Source: Thermodesulfatator sp.
GTDB lineage: Bacteria > Desulfobacterota > Thermodesulfobacteria > Thermodesulfobacteriales > Thermodesulfobacteriaceae
Assembly (NCBI GenBank): GCA_026993045.1
Contig: JALWWR010000185.1
Location: forward strand, 1 to 12,598
Direction: 5' to 3'
DNA: 12,598 nt
In this document: piece by piece, positions 1 through 11,759 of the stretch
Layout: each line of letters starts with the position of its first letter
How positions within the stretch are numbered: the stretch's first letter is position 1
Program-made: the position numbers and the translations under genes
The notes under the pieces: model-generated
What the model was told of the DNA's origin: nothing
What the model saw: only the letters and a program-made list of their open reading frames with translations
The model's database searches: none

Positions 1-3
1 GTC

Positions 4-177
4 ATGGCTAAGAAAGGTGAAGCTCGGATCATTATTCATTTGCAGTGTACGGAATGTAAGCGTCGGAATTACACCACCACTAAGAATCGGCGCAATACTC
101 CTGATCGGTTAGAGCTTAAAAAGTATTGTCCCTGGGATCGGAAACATACCCTTCACCGGGAGGTCAAAGGGAAGTAA
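4..177 (+). CDS. rpmG: 50S ribosomal protein L33
   Basis: This 57-residue protein has the full length of bacterial L33, a small protein of the large subunit near the E site. It starts at the ATG at position 4, so its ribosome binding site lies outside the window. The core is typical: a Cys-x-x-Cys pair at residues 15 and 18, an Asn-Tyr-x-Thr-Thr segment, and a Lys-Lys-Tyr-Cys-Pro followed by Arg-Lys-His-Thr near the C-terminus. Only one cysteine of the second zinc pair is present (C42); the position of the fourth ligand is Asp45. Its place directly before tRNA-Trp and secE matches the common bacterial order tuf-rpmG-trnW-secE-nusG, so tuf may lie just upstream, but that is not visible. Identity is very secure; zinc binding is uncertain. 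Confidence 0.97.
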   Translation: MAKKGEARIIIHLQCTECKRRNYTTTKNRRNTPDRLELKKYCPWDRKHTLHREVKGK

Positions 178-196
178 AATATAGCCAGAACAAGGC

Positions 197-273
197 AGGC
201 CAGTAGCTCGAACTGGTAGAGCACCGGACTCCAAATCCGGGGGTTGGGGGTTCGAATCCTCCCTGGCCTGCCA
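197..273 (+). tRNA. trnW: tRNA-Trp (anticodon CCA)
   Basis: All cloverleaf arms can be paired by eye. The acceptor stem is 197-203 with 263-269 (7 bp). The D stem is 206-209 with 219-222. The anticodon stem is 224-228 with 236-240, and its 7-nt loop has CCA at 231-233, which reads UGG (Trp). The T stem is 246-250 with 258-262, with one G-U pair and a TTCGAAT loop. The discriminator base is G270 and the 3' CCA (271-273) is encoded, so CCA addition is not needed for maturation. It sits between rpmG and secE, and I see no promoter of its own, so it is likely cut out of a transcript shared with its neighbours. A run of six T follows immediately at 274-279. Confidence 0.98.
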
Positions 274-301
274 TTTTTTAATATTTTAAACGAGGTCATA
301 G

Positions 302-568
302 ATGGGAAGGGCAGCCAAGGCCAAAAAAGAGAGGGCATCAGAGGGTAAAGTCACTTATTTAAGGGATCTAAATGAGCAAGGTTGGCTGGGCCGCGGGATC
401 CAATATTTAAAAGAAGTGAAAGTAGAGTTTAAAAAGATCACCTGGCCCTCCCGCAAGCAGACTTTGGCCACCACTGCGGCCGTGCTTTCCTTTACCCTTT
501 TTATCGCCTTTTACCTCGGGCTGGTGGATCTCATCCTTTCTAAAATCGTGCAGTGGCTGGTGTATTAG
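302..568 (+). CDS. secE: Preprotein translocase subunit SecE
   Basis: SecE clamps SecY in the SecYEG channel of the inner membrane. The protein has 88 residues. A basic, hydrophilic N-terminus (about 1-30) is followed by an amphipathic segment with the family motif around residues 36-50 (Lys-Glu-Val-Lys-x-Glu-x-Lys-Lys-Ile-x-Trp-Pro-Ser). One membrane span follows at about 56-80. This is the short, one-span form found in most bacteria, not the three-span form of E. coli. The ATG at 302 is preceded by GAGGT (292-296) at 5 nt. The gene starts 28 nt after the tRNA and its stop codon lies 2 nt before the nusG ATG, the classic secE-nusG pairing. Confidence 0.97.
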   Translation: MGRAAKAKKERASEGKVTYLRDLNEQGWLGRGIQYLKEVKVEFKKITWPSRKQTLATTAAVLSFTLFIAFYLGLVDLILSKIVQWLVY

Positions 569-570
569 AA

Positions 571-1095
571 ATGGGAAACTGGTACGTAGTTTACGTTTGG
601 GCTGGAAAAGAAAAAGAGGTAAAGGAGAATTTGCGTCATGTCTTTGAAGCCGAGGGCCTTTCGGAAGCCTTAGAAGAAGTAGTGGTGCCCCCGGAAAAGA
701 TTATCGAGGTGGTCTTCAGCCCGGAAAAACATGTCTCCCGCCGTTTTTATCCGGGCTACGTGCTGGTGAAGTGTGCTGAGGGGGAAGAAGTCTTTTCCGT
801 GTTGCGAAAAGCCGAAGGTGTGGTAGGGATAATGGGCGACGGAAGACCGGTGCCTCTTTCGGAAGAGGAGGCCCGGAAATTTTTGGAGCAGATCTCGGTA
901 GAGGAGATCAAGCCCAAGCCACGGTATCAATTTATGCCTGGCGATCGGGTACGGATTACGGAAGGGCCTTTTGCCAATTTCCACGGGATAGTGGACGAGG
1001 TCAAGCCTGATAAGGGGAAGGTGCGGGTGTTGGTGAGTATTTTTGGCCGTGAGACGCCGGTAGAGATAGAGTTTGCACACGTACAAAAGATTTAA
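571..1095 (+). CDS. nusG: Transcription termination/antitermination factor NusG
   Basis: NusG binds the beta' clamp of RNA polymerase, suppresses pausing and couples transcription to Rho or the ribosome. The 174-residue protein begins with the family's Trp-Tyr-Val-Val stretch (residues 4-7). It carries the NGN domain to about residue 110, including Phe-Tyr-Pro-Gly-Tyr-Val at 59-64. A KOW domain begins near Gly124 (Gly-Asp-Arg-Val-Arg-Ile). I chose the ATG at 571. A GTG at 553 in the same frame would add six residues that do not belong to the family and would overlap secE by 16 nt. No Shine-Dalgarno sequence precedes 571 and only 2 nt separate it from the secE stop, so translation is probably coupled to secE. 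Confidence 0.97.
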   Translation: MGNWYVVYVWAGKEKEVKENLRHVFEAEGLSEALEEVVVPPEKIIEVVFSPEKHVSRRFYPGYVLVKCAEGEEVFSVLRKAEGVVGIMGDGRPVPLSEEEARKFLEQISVEEIKPKPRYQFMPGDRVRITEGPFANFHGIVDEVKPDKGKVRVLVSIFGRETPVEIEFAHVQKI

Positions 1096-1109
1096 AGGGG
1101 TGAAAAGGG

Positions 1110-1535
1110 ATGGCGAAGAAAGTTATAGGGGTCATTAAACTGCAGCTACCGGCAGGGCAGGCTAATCCGGCTCCCCCGGTGGGTCCCGCCCTTGGTCAAT
1201 ACGGAGTCAATATTATGGAGTTTTGTAAGGCCTTTAACGCCAAGACCAAGGGTCAGGAAGGTATGATTATCCCGGCGGTGATTACGGTTTATGCCGATCG
1301 GTCCTTCACCTTTGAGCTGAAGACTCCTCCGGCCTCGGTGCTTTTGAAAAAGGCCGCCGGGGTGGAGAAGGGGGCCCACAATCCCAAGAAAGAGAGGGTA
1401 GGGCAGGTGACCCGGAAACAAGTGGAAGAGATCGCTCAGATGAAAATGAAAGATCTGAACGCGGCCAATCTAGAGGCTGCCATGCGCATGATAGAGGGTA
1501 CAGCCAAAAGCATGGGGATAGAGATTGTGGATTGA
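1110..1535 (+). CDS. rplK: 50S ribosomal protein L11
   Basis: L11 forms the base of the ribosomal stalk in the GTPase-associated centre and contacts 23S rRNA and elongation factors. At 141 residues it matches the E. coli length. The N-terminal domain holds the proline-rich loop (Pro20, Pro22, Pro23, Pro26) followed by Ala-Leu-Gly-Gln, the region known for thiostrepton interaction. The C-terminal rRNA-binding domain starts at about residue 71 and includes Lys-Thr-Pro-Pro-Ala-Ser. The start at 1110 follows nusG by 14 nt, with a purine-rich AGGGG (1096-1100) as a probable ribosome binding site. It is paired with rplA as in most bacteria. The short spacer leaves no room for an obvious L1-binding leader directly upstream. 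Confidence 0.98.
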   Translation: MAKKVIGVIKLQLPAGQANPAPPVGPALGQYGVNIMEFCKAFNAKTKGQEGMIIPAVITVYADRSFTFELKTPPASVLLKKAAGVEKGAHNPKKERVGQVTRKQVEEIAQMKMKDLNAANLEAAMRMIEGTAKSMGIEIVD

Positions 1536-1545
1536 GGGGAGAGAG

Positions 1546-2262
1546 ATGGCTAAGAAAGGGAAAAAATACCAACAGGCCTTAGCTAAGATCGACCGGACCA
1601 AGAGGTATTCTTTTGAAGAGGCGGTAAAACTCGCTTTAGAGAACGCTTACGCCAAGTTTGACGAAACGGTGGATGTGGCGGTGGTTCTGGGGGTGGATCC
1701 CCGGCATGCGGATCAGATGGTAAGGGGCTCGGTGGTGCTGCCCCACGGTACGGGAAAGTCGGCTCGGGTAGTGGTCTTTGCCAAAGGTGACAAGGCCAAG
1801 GAGGCCCAGGAGGCTGGGGCGGATTTTGTAGGGGCGGAGGATTTGATCCAGAAGATTCAAGAAGGCTGGCTTGATTTTGACAAGGCTGTAGCCACGCCGG
1901 ATATGATGCCTTTGGTGGGGCGGATCGGAAAGATCCTGGGGCCGCGGGGTCTTATGCCCAGCGCCAAGACCGGGACGGTGACCTTTGATGTGGCCCGGGC
2001 GGTCAAGGAGATCAAGGCCGGAAAGGTGGACTTTAAGGTGGACCGGGCCGGAGTGGTGCACGTCCCTGTAGGGAAGGTCTCTTTTGGAGAGAAAAAGATT
2101 TTGGAGAATCTGGCGGCTTTTTTCGACGCCCTTTTGCGGGCCAAGCCCTCGGCGGCCAAAGGGCAGTATATTAAAAGCGTGACCCTTTCCACCACTATGG
2201 GGCCGGGGATAAAGGTGGACCCGGCGGAAGTACGTAATCTGGTGGAAAAATATCAGGCTTAA
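1546..2262 (+). CDS. rplA: 50S ribosomal protein L1
   Basis: L1 builds the mobile L1 stalk at the E site and in many bacteria also represses its own mRNA. The protein has 238 residues, a normal length. The family signature lies at about 126-144 ([14 protein letters not shown]). Domain I is made from both ends and domain II spans roughly residues 68-158. I chose the ATG at 1546, which gives the standard Met-Ala-Lys start and has GAGGGGAGAG just upstream. An earlier in-frame GTG at 1525 lies inside rplK and adds seven unrelated residues. The chosen start lies 10 nt after the rplK stop, so the two are probably translated in step. Confidence 0.98.
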   Translation: MAKKGKKYQQALAKIDRTKRYSFEEAVKLALENAYAKFDETVDVAVVLGVDPRHADQMVRGSVVLPHGTGKSARVVVFAKGDKAKEAQEAGADFVGAEDLIQKIQEGWLDFDKAVATPDMMPLVGRIGKILGPRGLMPSAKTGTVTFDVARAVKEIKAGKVDFKVDRAGVVHVPVGKVSFGEKKILENLAAFFDALLRAKPSAAKGQYIKSVTLSTTMGPGIKVDPAEVRNLVEKYQA

Positions 2263-2407
2263 GTCTCAGGGTTTTCCCTCCCTTGGGGAGGTTGCCCTGG
2301 GTCTGAGATAGCAGGTATGCCATAGGCATTTAAACGGTGTAAGCCGGCCTGCGGAGACGAAGGGTGGCCTTCGTCAACGATTAATTTCTTGAATAAGGAG
2401 GACGGAG
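2263..2407 (+). promoter_or_regulatory. Probable L10 autoregulatory mRNA leader before rplJ
   Basis: This 145-nt gap between rplA and rplJ is the longest non-coding stretch and folds extensively. (a) 2264-2269 pairs with 2303-2308 and encloses an inner CCTCC/GGAGG hairpin. (b) GCAGG 2311-2315 pairs with CCTGC 2348-2352 and encloses two small hairpins, 2317-2321 with 2325-2329 and 2335-2337 with 2344-2346, giving a three-way junction. (c) An 8-bp hairpin pairs 2356-2363 with 2368-2375. L10 leaders bound by the L10-L12 complex are known at exactly this position in many bacteria. The fit rests on position and folding; I could not align it to the family model. No T-run follows hairpin (c), so it does not look like a terminator. 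Confidence 0.75.
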
Positions 2408-2935
2408 GTGCTTACGCGAGCCCAAAAAGAGGCTTTGGTAAAAGATTTGCGGGAAAAATTCGCCCAGGCCCAGGCGGTTTTTGTGACCTCTTTTCACGGT
2501 TTGACGGTAGCGGAGAGTAACGAGCTCCGGAAAAACTTGCGGGAGGCCGGGGCTGAGTATCGGATAGTAAAAAACACCCTGCTGCGCTTGGCCTCGGAGG
2601 GCACTCCGGCGGAACCTATTCGGGATTTCATTGAAGGTCCCACGGGGGTGGCCATTGCCTATCAGGATCCGGTGGCTATCGCCAAGGTGCTATCGGAATT
2701 TGCCAAGGAGCACGAGGCCTTGATTTTACGAGGCGGGGCCCTCCAAGGCAAGCCTATGGAGGCCAAAGGTATTGAGGCCTTGGCCAAACTTCCGCCGCGA
2801 GAGGTGCTCCTGGCCCAGCTCTTGGGACTTCTTCAGGCGCCTCCGGCCCAGTTGGTGCAGCTTTTGGCCAATGTGCTGCGCTCTTTTCTTTGCGTCCTTA
2901 AGGCTATTGAGGAGAAAAAGGCCCAAGGGGGCTAA
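2408..2935 (+). CDS. rplJ: 50S ribosomal protein L10
   Basis: L10 anchors the L7/L12 dimers to the ribosome and, with L12, commonly represses rplJL translation by binding the leader. The protein has 175 residues. It shows the family's N-terminal Thr-Arg-Ala-Gln-Lys-Glu, the rRNA-binding region with Val-Lys-Asn-Thr-Leu at 54-58, the Gly-Pro-Thr-Gly-Val turn at 78-82, and a C-terminal helix (about 136-172) that carries L12. The start is GTG at 2408, set by AAGGAGG (2395-2401) 6 nt upstream; no ATG would keep the conserved N-terminus. The structured leader lies directly before it and rplL follows after 32 nt. Confidence 0.97.
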   Translation: MLTRAQKEALVKDLREKFAQAQAVFVTSFHGLTVAESNELRKNLREAGAEYRIVKNTLLRLASEGTPAEPIRDFIEGPTGVAIAYQDPVAIAKVLSEFAKEHEALILRGGALQGKPMEAKGIEALAKLPPREVLLAQLLGLLQAPPAQLVQLLANVLRSFLCVLKAIEEKKAQGG

Positions 2936-2967
2936 TAAGTAAAAACGAAGTCTAAGGAGGAGAGATC

Positions 2968-3357
2968 ATGGCGGTAACTAAAGAGGAAGTAATCGAATTT
3001 ATTGCCAACATGAGTGTACTTGAACTTTCGGAATTTATTAAAGAGTTAGAGGAAAAATTTGGGGTAAGCGCGGCCGCTCCGGTAGCGGCGGTAGCCGCGG
3101 CTCCGGGGGCGGCTCCGGGGGCTGAGGCCGCTCCGGCGGAGGAAAAGACCGAGTTTGACGTTATTCTAGCCGATGTGGGAGGCAACAAGATCCAGGTCAT
3201 TAAAGAGGTGCGGGCTATTACCGGTTTAGGCCTCAAGGAGGCCAAGGACTTGGTGGAAGGCGCTCCTAAGCCCGTCAAAGAAGGGGTCTCCAAAGAAGAG
3301 GCCGAGGAGATCAAAAAGAAACTCGAAGCCGTTGGCGCCAAGGTAGAAATCAAGTAA
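2968..3357 (+). CDS. rplL: 50S ribosomal protein L7/L12
   Basis: L7/L12 is the multicopy stalk protein that recruits and activates translational GTPases. The 129-residue chain has the usual three parts: a dimerisation and L10-binding helical region (1-33), a flexible Ala/Pro/Gly hinge (about 34-59) and a globular C-terminal domain (60-129). The C-terminal domain carries Lys-x-Ile-x-Val-Ile-Lys-x-Val-Arg and Gly-Leu-Gly-Leu-Lys-Glu-Ala-Lys. The ATG at 2968 follows TAAGGAGG (2953-2960) at 7 nt, a strong site that fits the need for more L12 than L10. The hinge is slightly long and contains a 12-nt tandem repeat. A terminator-like hairpin follows before rpoB. Confidence 0.98.
   Translation: MAVTKEEVIEFIANMSVLELSEFIKELEEKFGVSAAAPVAAVAAAPGAAPGAEAAPAEEKTEFDVILADVGGNKIQVIKEVRAITGLGLKEAKDLVEGAPKPVKEGVSKEEAEEIKKKLEAVGAKVEIK
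3098..3121 (+). repeat. Tandem 12-nt repeat in the rplL hinge
   Basis: CGGCTCCGGGGG occurs twice in direct succession (3098-3109 and 3110-3121). It keeps the reading frame and encodes two Ala-Ala-Pro-Gly units in the flexible hinge of L7/L12. More degenerate Ala-coding units lie just upstream. Confidence 0.85.
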
Positions 3358-3388
3358 AATTATTACTAAACCTTGAGCTAAAAAGAGA

Positions 3389-3420
3389 GGGCTTTTCCCG
3401 GAAAGGGGAAAGCCCTTCTT
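3389..3420 (+). terminator. Attenuator-like hairpin between rplL and rpoB
   Basis: An 11-bp stem pairs 3389-3399 with 3405-3415, with one G-U pair and a 5-nt loop (3400-3404). It is followed by TTCTTGTGTTTG, a broken T-rich tail. It starts 31 nt after the rplL stop and ends before the rpoB ribosome binding site. A partial terminator at this position is known in E. coli, where it lowers polymerase expression relative to the stalk proteins. The interrupted T-tract fits partial rather than full termination, which would be needed for rpoBC to be read from the same transcript. Confidence 0.75.
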
Positions 3421-3457
3421 GTGTTTGAAAATTTTCAAAGGGAGGCGATCGAGGCTT

Positions 3458-7540
<4,083 letters not shown>

Positions 7541-7569
7541 CCTTTTAAAGGAGGGCTAAATTTAGTTTG

Positions 7570-7581
7570 GGGCTCCGGCCC
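7570..7581 (+). other. Small UNCG-type hairpin in the rpoB-rpoC spacer
   Basis: A 4-bp G+C stem (7570-7573 with 7578-7581) closes a TCCG loop, matching the stable C(UNCG)G tetraloop class. It sits in the 80-nt spacer. A run of six T (7591-7596) follows only after a 9-nt gap, so it is not a standard terminator. It may protect or separate the two reading frames; no function is shown. Confidence 0.4.
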
Positions 7582-7620
7582 TCAAGGAAATTTTTTAAGC
7601 TCTCAAGGAGGTGTTAGCTC

Positions 7621-10600
7621 ATGGAGGAACTTTTCTCCTATTTTGCCAAACCTAAAGATCCGGCTAGCATCAAGGCCATCCGTTTGGGCCTGGCCTCTCC
7701 GGAAAAGATCCGGGAGTGGAGTCACGGAGAGGTCAAAAAGCCGGAGACCATCAATTATCGGACCTTGAAACCGGAGCGGGACGGGCTCTTTTGTGCCAAG
7801 ATCTTCGGCCCGGTAAAGGATTACGAGTGTCTTTGCGGCAAATACAAGCGCATGAAACACCGGGGCGTGATCTGTGAGAAATGCGGGGTGGAGGTTATCC
7901 AAAGCAAAGTGCGGCGTGAACGGATGGGACACATCGAGCTGGCGGCCCCGGTAGCCCATATCTGGTACCTACGAAGTGTCCCCAGCAAGATAGGGTCCCT
8001 TCTCGATTTGACTTTGAAAGAGCTGGAAGGGGTCCTTTATTTCGAGCGTTATATCGTGGTGGAAAGTGAAGTGCCCGAGATTCCGGTTTGTAAGGTCCTT
8101 ACGGAGGAGCAGGTTCAGGTCCTGCGTCAAAAACATGGAGAAAAGTTCCGGGTAGGCATGGGGGCCGAGGCCATCCGAGCGATCCTCCGGGAGCTGAACC
8201 TGGAAGAGCTTTCACAAGAGATCCGGGAGGAGATGCAGAGGACCAAGAGCGAGGCCCGGCGCAAGAAGCTCGGGAAACGGCTACGAATTGTAGAGGCCTT
8301 GCGGACCTCCGGGAACAAGGCCGAATGGATGATTCTAGAAGTCCTGCCGGTCATTCCGCCGGAACTTCGGCCTTTGGTGCCCTTGGAAGGGGGCCGTTTC
8401 GCTACTTCGGACCTTAACGATCTTTATCGCCGGGTTATCAACCGGAACAACCGTCTTAAAAGGCTTATGGATCTAGACGCCCCGGAGGTAATCATCCGGA
8501 ACGAGATGCGGATGCTTCAGGAGGCGGTGGACGCCCTCTTTGATAACGGTCGCCGCGGGCGTCCGGTGACCGGTCCCAACCGGCGGCCTCTTAAGAGCCT
8601 TTCGGACATGCTCAAGGGCAAACAAGGGCGTTTCCGGCAGAATCTCTTGGGAAAACGGGTAGATTTTTCCGGCCGTTCGGTGATCGTGGCCGGACCGGAG
8701 CTTCGGATGCACCAATGTGGACTGCCCAAGAAGATGGCCTTAGAGCTCTTCAAACCTTTTATTTATCACTGGCTTGAAAAAAACGGCTACGCCACCACCA
8801 TTAAGACCGCCAAGAAGCTGGTGGAACAAGAAGACCCTTTAGTCTGGGACGCCCTGGAAGAGATTGTTAAAGAGTTTCCGGTGATGCTCAATCGGGCCCC
8901 CACTCTTCACCGTTTAGGCATTCAGGCCTTTGAGCCGGTGCTCATCGACACCAAGGCCATCCAGCTCCATCCCCTAGTCTGTGTGGCCTATAACGCGGAC
9001 TTTGACGGGGACCAGATGGCGGTGCACGTTCCCCTTTCGGTGGAGGCCCAGACGGAATGCCGGGTCCTCCTCCTTTCCACCAACAACATTCTGCTTCCGG
9101 CAAGCGGCATCCCGGTAGTCTATCCCACCCAGGACATGGTGCTGGGGATCTTCTATATGACCCTAGATCGCCCCTTCGCTAAGGGTGAAGGGCGGGTCTT
9201 CAAAGATCGGGAAGAGGTGATTTTGGCCTATCAGGAAGGGGCCTTGGATCTCCAGGCCAAGATCAAGGTCCGGATGAACGGCAAGCTCCTTGAGACCACT
9301 GCCGGGCGGATGGTCTTTTCCACCATTGTGCCTGAGGAGATTCCTTTTGAAGAGTACAACAAACCCCTACGCAAAAAAGAACTCCAGAAGTTGGTGGATC
9401 TTTCTTATCGCCTGGCCGGTCCCAAGAAGACGGTGATCTTTGCGGACCGGATGAAGGATCTGGGGTATCAGCTGGCCACCGAGGCCGGTCTTTCCATATG
9501 CGTGGACTATCTCACCATCCCCAAGAAAAAGGCTGCCATCTTGGAGGAGGCCGAAAAGAAGGTCCAAGAGATCATGAAGCAATACCAAGAGGGTCTGATC
9601 ACGGATGGTGAGCGTTACAACAAGACCGTGGACATCTGGGCCGCGGCCACCGAAAAGGTCACCCAGGAGATGATCCGGGAGATGGAGACCAGCGAGTACG
9701 TGGGGCCTAACGGGGAAAAGGTAATAGGGCCCAGTATGAACCCGGTTTATATCATGGCCTACTCCGGGGCCCGGGGTTCTATTGACCAGATCCGGCAGTT
9801 AGCGGGTATGCGGGGCCTGATGGCCAAGCCCTCCGGGGAGATCATTGAGACCCCCATTAAGAGCAACTTCCGAGAGGGACTTTCGGTCTTAGAATACTTC
9901 GTCTCCACCCACGGGGCCCGTAAGGGGTTGGCGGACACGGCCTTGAAGACCGCCAACGCCGGATACCTTACCCGTCGTCTGGTGGACGTGGCTCAGGACT
10001 GCACCATTGTAGAAGAAGATTGTGGGACCATCGACGGGATCGAAGTGGGCCACTTGATTGAGGCCGGAGAGATTATGGAGCCGGTGTGGGACCGAGTCTT
10101 TGGACGGGTGGCCTTGGAAGATATTGTGGATCCCCTGACTGGAGAGGTCTTGATTCCGGCCAACGAAGAGATTGACGAGGAAGGGGTGCGCAAGCTGCGG
10201 GAGGCTGGAATCGAGAAGGTGGCTATCCGTTCGGTCCTTACCTGTCAGAGCCGGCATGGGCTGTGCGCCAAGTGTTACGGCCGAGATCTGGCCACCGGAA
10301 GGCTGGTGGAGGTAGGAGAGGCTGTAGGGGTGATTGCGGCTCAGTCTATCGGGGAGCCCGGCACTCAGCTCACCATGCGGACCTTCCACATTGGAGGAAC
10401 TGCCAGCCGGGCTGTGGAGCAGAGTGAACACCGGGCCCAGACCCAAGGGAAGGTCAAGTTTATCAATCTGCGCACGGTGCGGGGCCGAGACGGGGCCTTG
10501 GTAGTCCTCAACCGCCAGGGGGAGATCGCGGTGGTGGCCCCAGATGGCCGTGAAAAGGAACGCTACCCAGTGGTTTACGGGGCCAAAATCCTGGTGGAAG

Positions 10601-11727
10601 AAGACCAGGAGGTAAAACCTGGAGATCTCTTGGTGGAGTGGGACCCCTTCACCAACCCGGTAATCACCGAAGTCTCCGGTAAAGTGAAGTTTGGAGACAT
10701 TATCGACGGGGTTACGGTGGACGAAAGGACCGACCCCATTACTGGAAAGGTGAGTATTATCGTGCGGGAATATAAGCTTACCGATTACCGTCCTCGTATC
10801 TCCATAAAAGATGAACGGGGCCGGACCAAGAAACTCCCTTCCGGTAAGGGACAGGCCCGGTATCTCCTCCCGGTGGGGGCCATCCTTATGGTTCAAGAGG
10901 GCGATTACGTGGAAGCCGGAGACGTTATCGCTAAGATTCCCCGGGAGACCATCAAGACCAAAGATATTACCGGAGGTCTGCCCCGGGTGGCGGAGCTCTT
11001 TGAGGCCCGCAAGCCCAAAGATTACGCCATCATTAGCGAGATCGAAGGGGAAGTCATTTTTGAGAAAGAGATGAAAGGGAAGAGGAAGATCGTGGTCAAA
11101 CCCGAGATTGGCGAGGCCAAGGAATATCTAGTCCCTAAAGGGAAATATCTGGCGGTGCAAGAGGGAGATTATATCCGAGCCGGAGACCCGTTGATTGAGG
11201 GTTCCCCCAATCCTCACGATATCTTACGGGTTAAAGGTATTAAGGAGCTGGCCAAGTTCTTGGTGGAAGAGATCCAAGAGGTCTACCGTTTGCAGGGGGT
11301 GCGCATCAACGACAAGCACTTCGAGGTCATCGTGCGCCAGATGTTAAAGAAGGTAAAGATCCGGGAGGCCGGGGATACTTCCTTTATGATTGGGGAGTTA
11401 GTAGATCGGCAAGTCTTTGAGGAAGAAAACGAAAAGGTCTTGGCCCAGGGAGGACGGCCGGCGGTGGCCGAGCCGGTGGTTCTGGGTATTACCAAGGCCT
11501 CTCTTTCTACGGAAAGCTGGCTCTCGGCGGCCTCTTTCCAAGAGACCACCCGGGTGCTTACCGACGCCTCTCTGGCCGGGAAGGTGGATTACCTGCGGGG
11601 ACTCAAAGAAAACGTCATTATCGGTCGCCTCATCCCGGCGGGCACTGGTCGGGTCTACTACGATCTAAAGGCCCAGGAAAAGACCCCGGAGGTAAAGGGC
11701 GGCCTGGTGCCGGAGCTACCCTTTTAA
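7621..11727 (+). CDS. rpoC: DNA-directed RNA polymerase subunit beta'
   Basis: Beta' carries the catalytic magnesium site and the clamp. The protein has 1368 residues. The N-terminal zinc site uses Cys70, Cys72, Cys85 and Cys88. The catalytic Asn-Ala-Asp-Phe-Asp-Gly-Asp motif puts Asp460, Asp462 and Asp464 at the same numbers as in E. coli. The second zinc site is Cys794, Cys875, Cys882 and Cys885. The trigger loop starts at about 905 (Gln-Ser-Ile-Gly-Glu-Pro-Gly-Thr-Gln, then Met919-Arg-Thr-Phe-His). An SI3-like insertion of roughly 190 residues separates it from Ile-Thr-Gly-Gly-Leu-Pro-Arg-Val at 1116. The ATG at 7621 follows AAGGAGGTG (7605-7613), a near-perfect Shine-Dalgarno sequence at 7 nt. 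The C-terminus lacks the long tail of E. coli. The stop codon lies inside a large hairpin. Confidence 0.99.
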   Translation: MEELFSYFAKPKDPASIKAIRLGLASPEKIREWSHGEVKKPETINYRTLKPERDGLFCAKIFGPVKDYECLCGKYKRMKHRGVICEKCGVEVIQSKVRRERMGHIELAAPVAHIWYLRSVPSKIGSLLDLTLKELEGVLYFERYIVVESEVPEIPVCKVLTEEQVQVLRQKHGEKFRVGMGAEAIRAILRELNLEELSQEIREEMQRTKSEARRKKLGKRLRIVEALRTSGNKAEWMILEVLPVIPPELRPLVPLEGGRFATSDLNDLYRRVINRNNRLKRLMDLDAPEVIIRNEMRMLQEAVDALFDNGRRGRPVTGPNRRPLKSLSDMLKGKQGRFRQNLLGKRVDFSGRSVIVAGPELRMHQCGLPKKMALELFKPFIYHWLEKNGYATTIKTAKKLVEQEDPLVWDALEEIVKEFPVMLNRAPTLHRLGIQAFEPVLIDTKAIQLHPLVCVAYNADFDGDQMAVHVPLSVEAQTECRVLLLSTNNILLPASGIPVVYPTQDMVLGIFYMTLDRPFAKGEGRVFKDREEVILAYQEGALDLQAKIKVRMNGKLLETTAGRMVFSTIVPEEIPFEEYNKPLRKKELQKLVDLSYRLAGPKKTVIFADRMKDLGYQLATEAGLSICVDYLTIPKKKAAILEEAEKKVQEIMKQYQEGLITDGERYNKTVDIWAAATEKVTQEMIREMETSEYVGPNGEKVIGPSMNPVYIMAYSGARGSIDQIRQLAGMRGLMAKPSGEIIETPIKSNFREGLSVLEYFVSTHGARKGLADTALKTANAGYLTRRLVDVAQDCTIVEEDCGTIDGIEVGHLIEAGEIMEPVWDRVFGRVALEDIVDPLTGEVLIPANEEIDEEGVRKLREAGIEKVAIRSVLTCQSRHGLCAKCYGRDLATGRLVEVGEAVGVIAAQSIGEPGTQLTMRTFHIGGTASRAVEQSEHRAQTQGKVKFINLRTVRGRDGALVVLNRQGEIAVVAPDGREKERYPVVYGAKILVEEDQEVKPGDLLVEWDPFTNPVITEVSGKVKFGDIIDGVTVDERTDPITGKVSIIVREYKLTDYRPRISIKDERGRTKKLPSGKGQARYLLPVGAILMVQEGDYVEAGDVIAKIPRETIKTKDITGGLPRVAELFEARKPKDYAIISEIEGEVIFEKEMKGKRKIVVKPEIGEAKEYLVPKGKYLAVQEGDYIRAGDPLIEGSPNPHDILRVKGIKELAKFLVEEIQEVYRLQGVRINDKHFEVIVRQMLKKVKIREAGDTSFMIGELVDRQVFEEENEKVLAQGGRPAVAEPVVLGITKASLSTESWLSAASFQETTRVLTDASLAGKVDYLRGLKENVIIGRLIPAGTGRVYYDLKAQEKTPEVKGGLVPELPF

Positions 11728-11759
11728 GGAGTAGGGGGCGTTGCCCCCTACTCCTTAAA
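11723..11759. terminator. Shared hairpin at the convergent ends of rpoC and the DUF2892 gene
   Basis: A perfect 17-bp inverted repeat (11723-11739 with 11743-11759) surrounds a 3-nt loop. Being a perfect palindrome apart from the loop, it forms the same stem in RNA from either strand. The rpoC TAA (11725-11727) lies in the left arm and the TAG of the - strand gene (11748-11750) in the right arm. The tails are AT-containing (TAGTTT on the + strand) but lack a clear run of U on either side. A two-way terminator or 3'-end stabiliser is the likeliest role. Confidence 0.75.

Noticed and set aside
256..285. Possible promoter with TAATAT (279-284) upstream of secE
   Set aside because: The -10-like block is only AT-rich sequence after the tRNA, and the matching -35 position falls in the tRNA T-arm with no TTGACA-like sequence.
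2292..2321. Possible rplJ promoter with TTGCCC and TATGCC spaced 18 nt
   Set aside because: Both boxes are poor matches and both are used in the folded leader stems, which explains them better.
9889..10896. 335-codon open frame on the - strand inside rpoC
   Set aside because: It lies fully within the conserved beta' coding region, shows no recognisable family features, and such long antisense frames are expected from the codon bias of the real gene.
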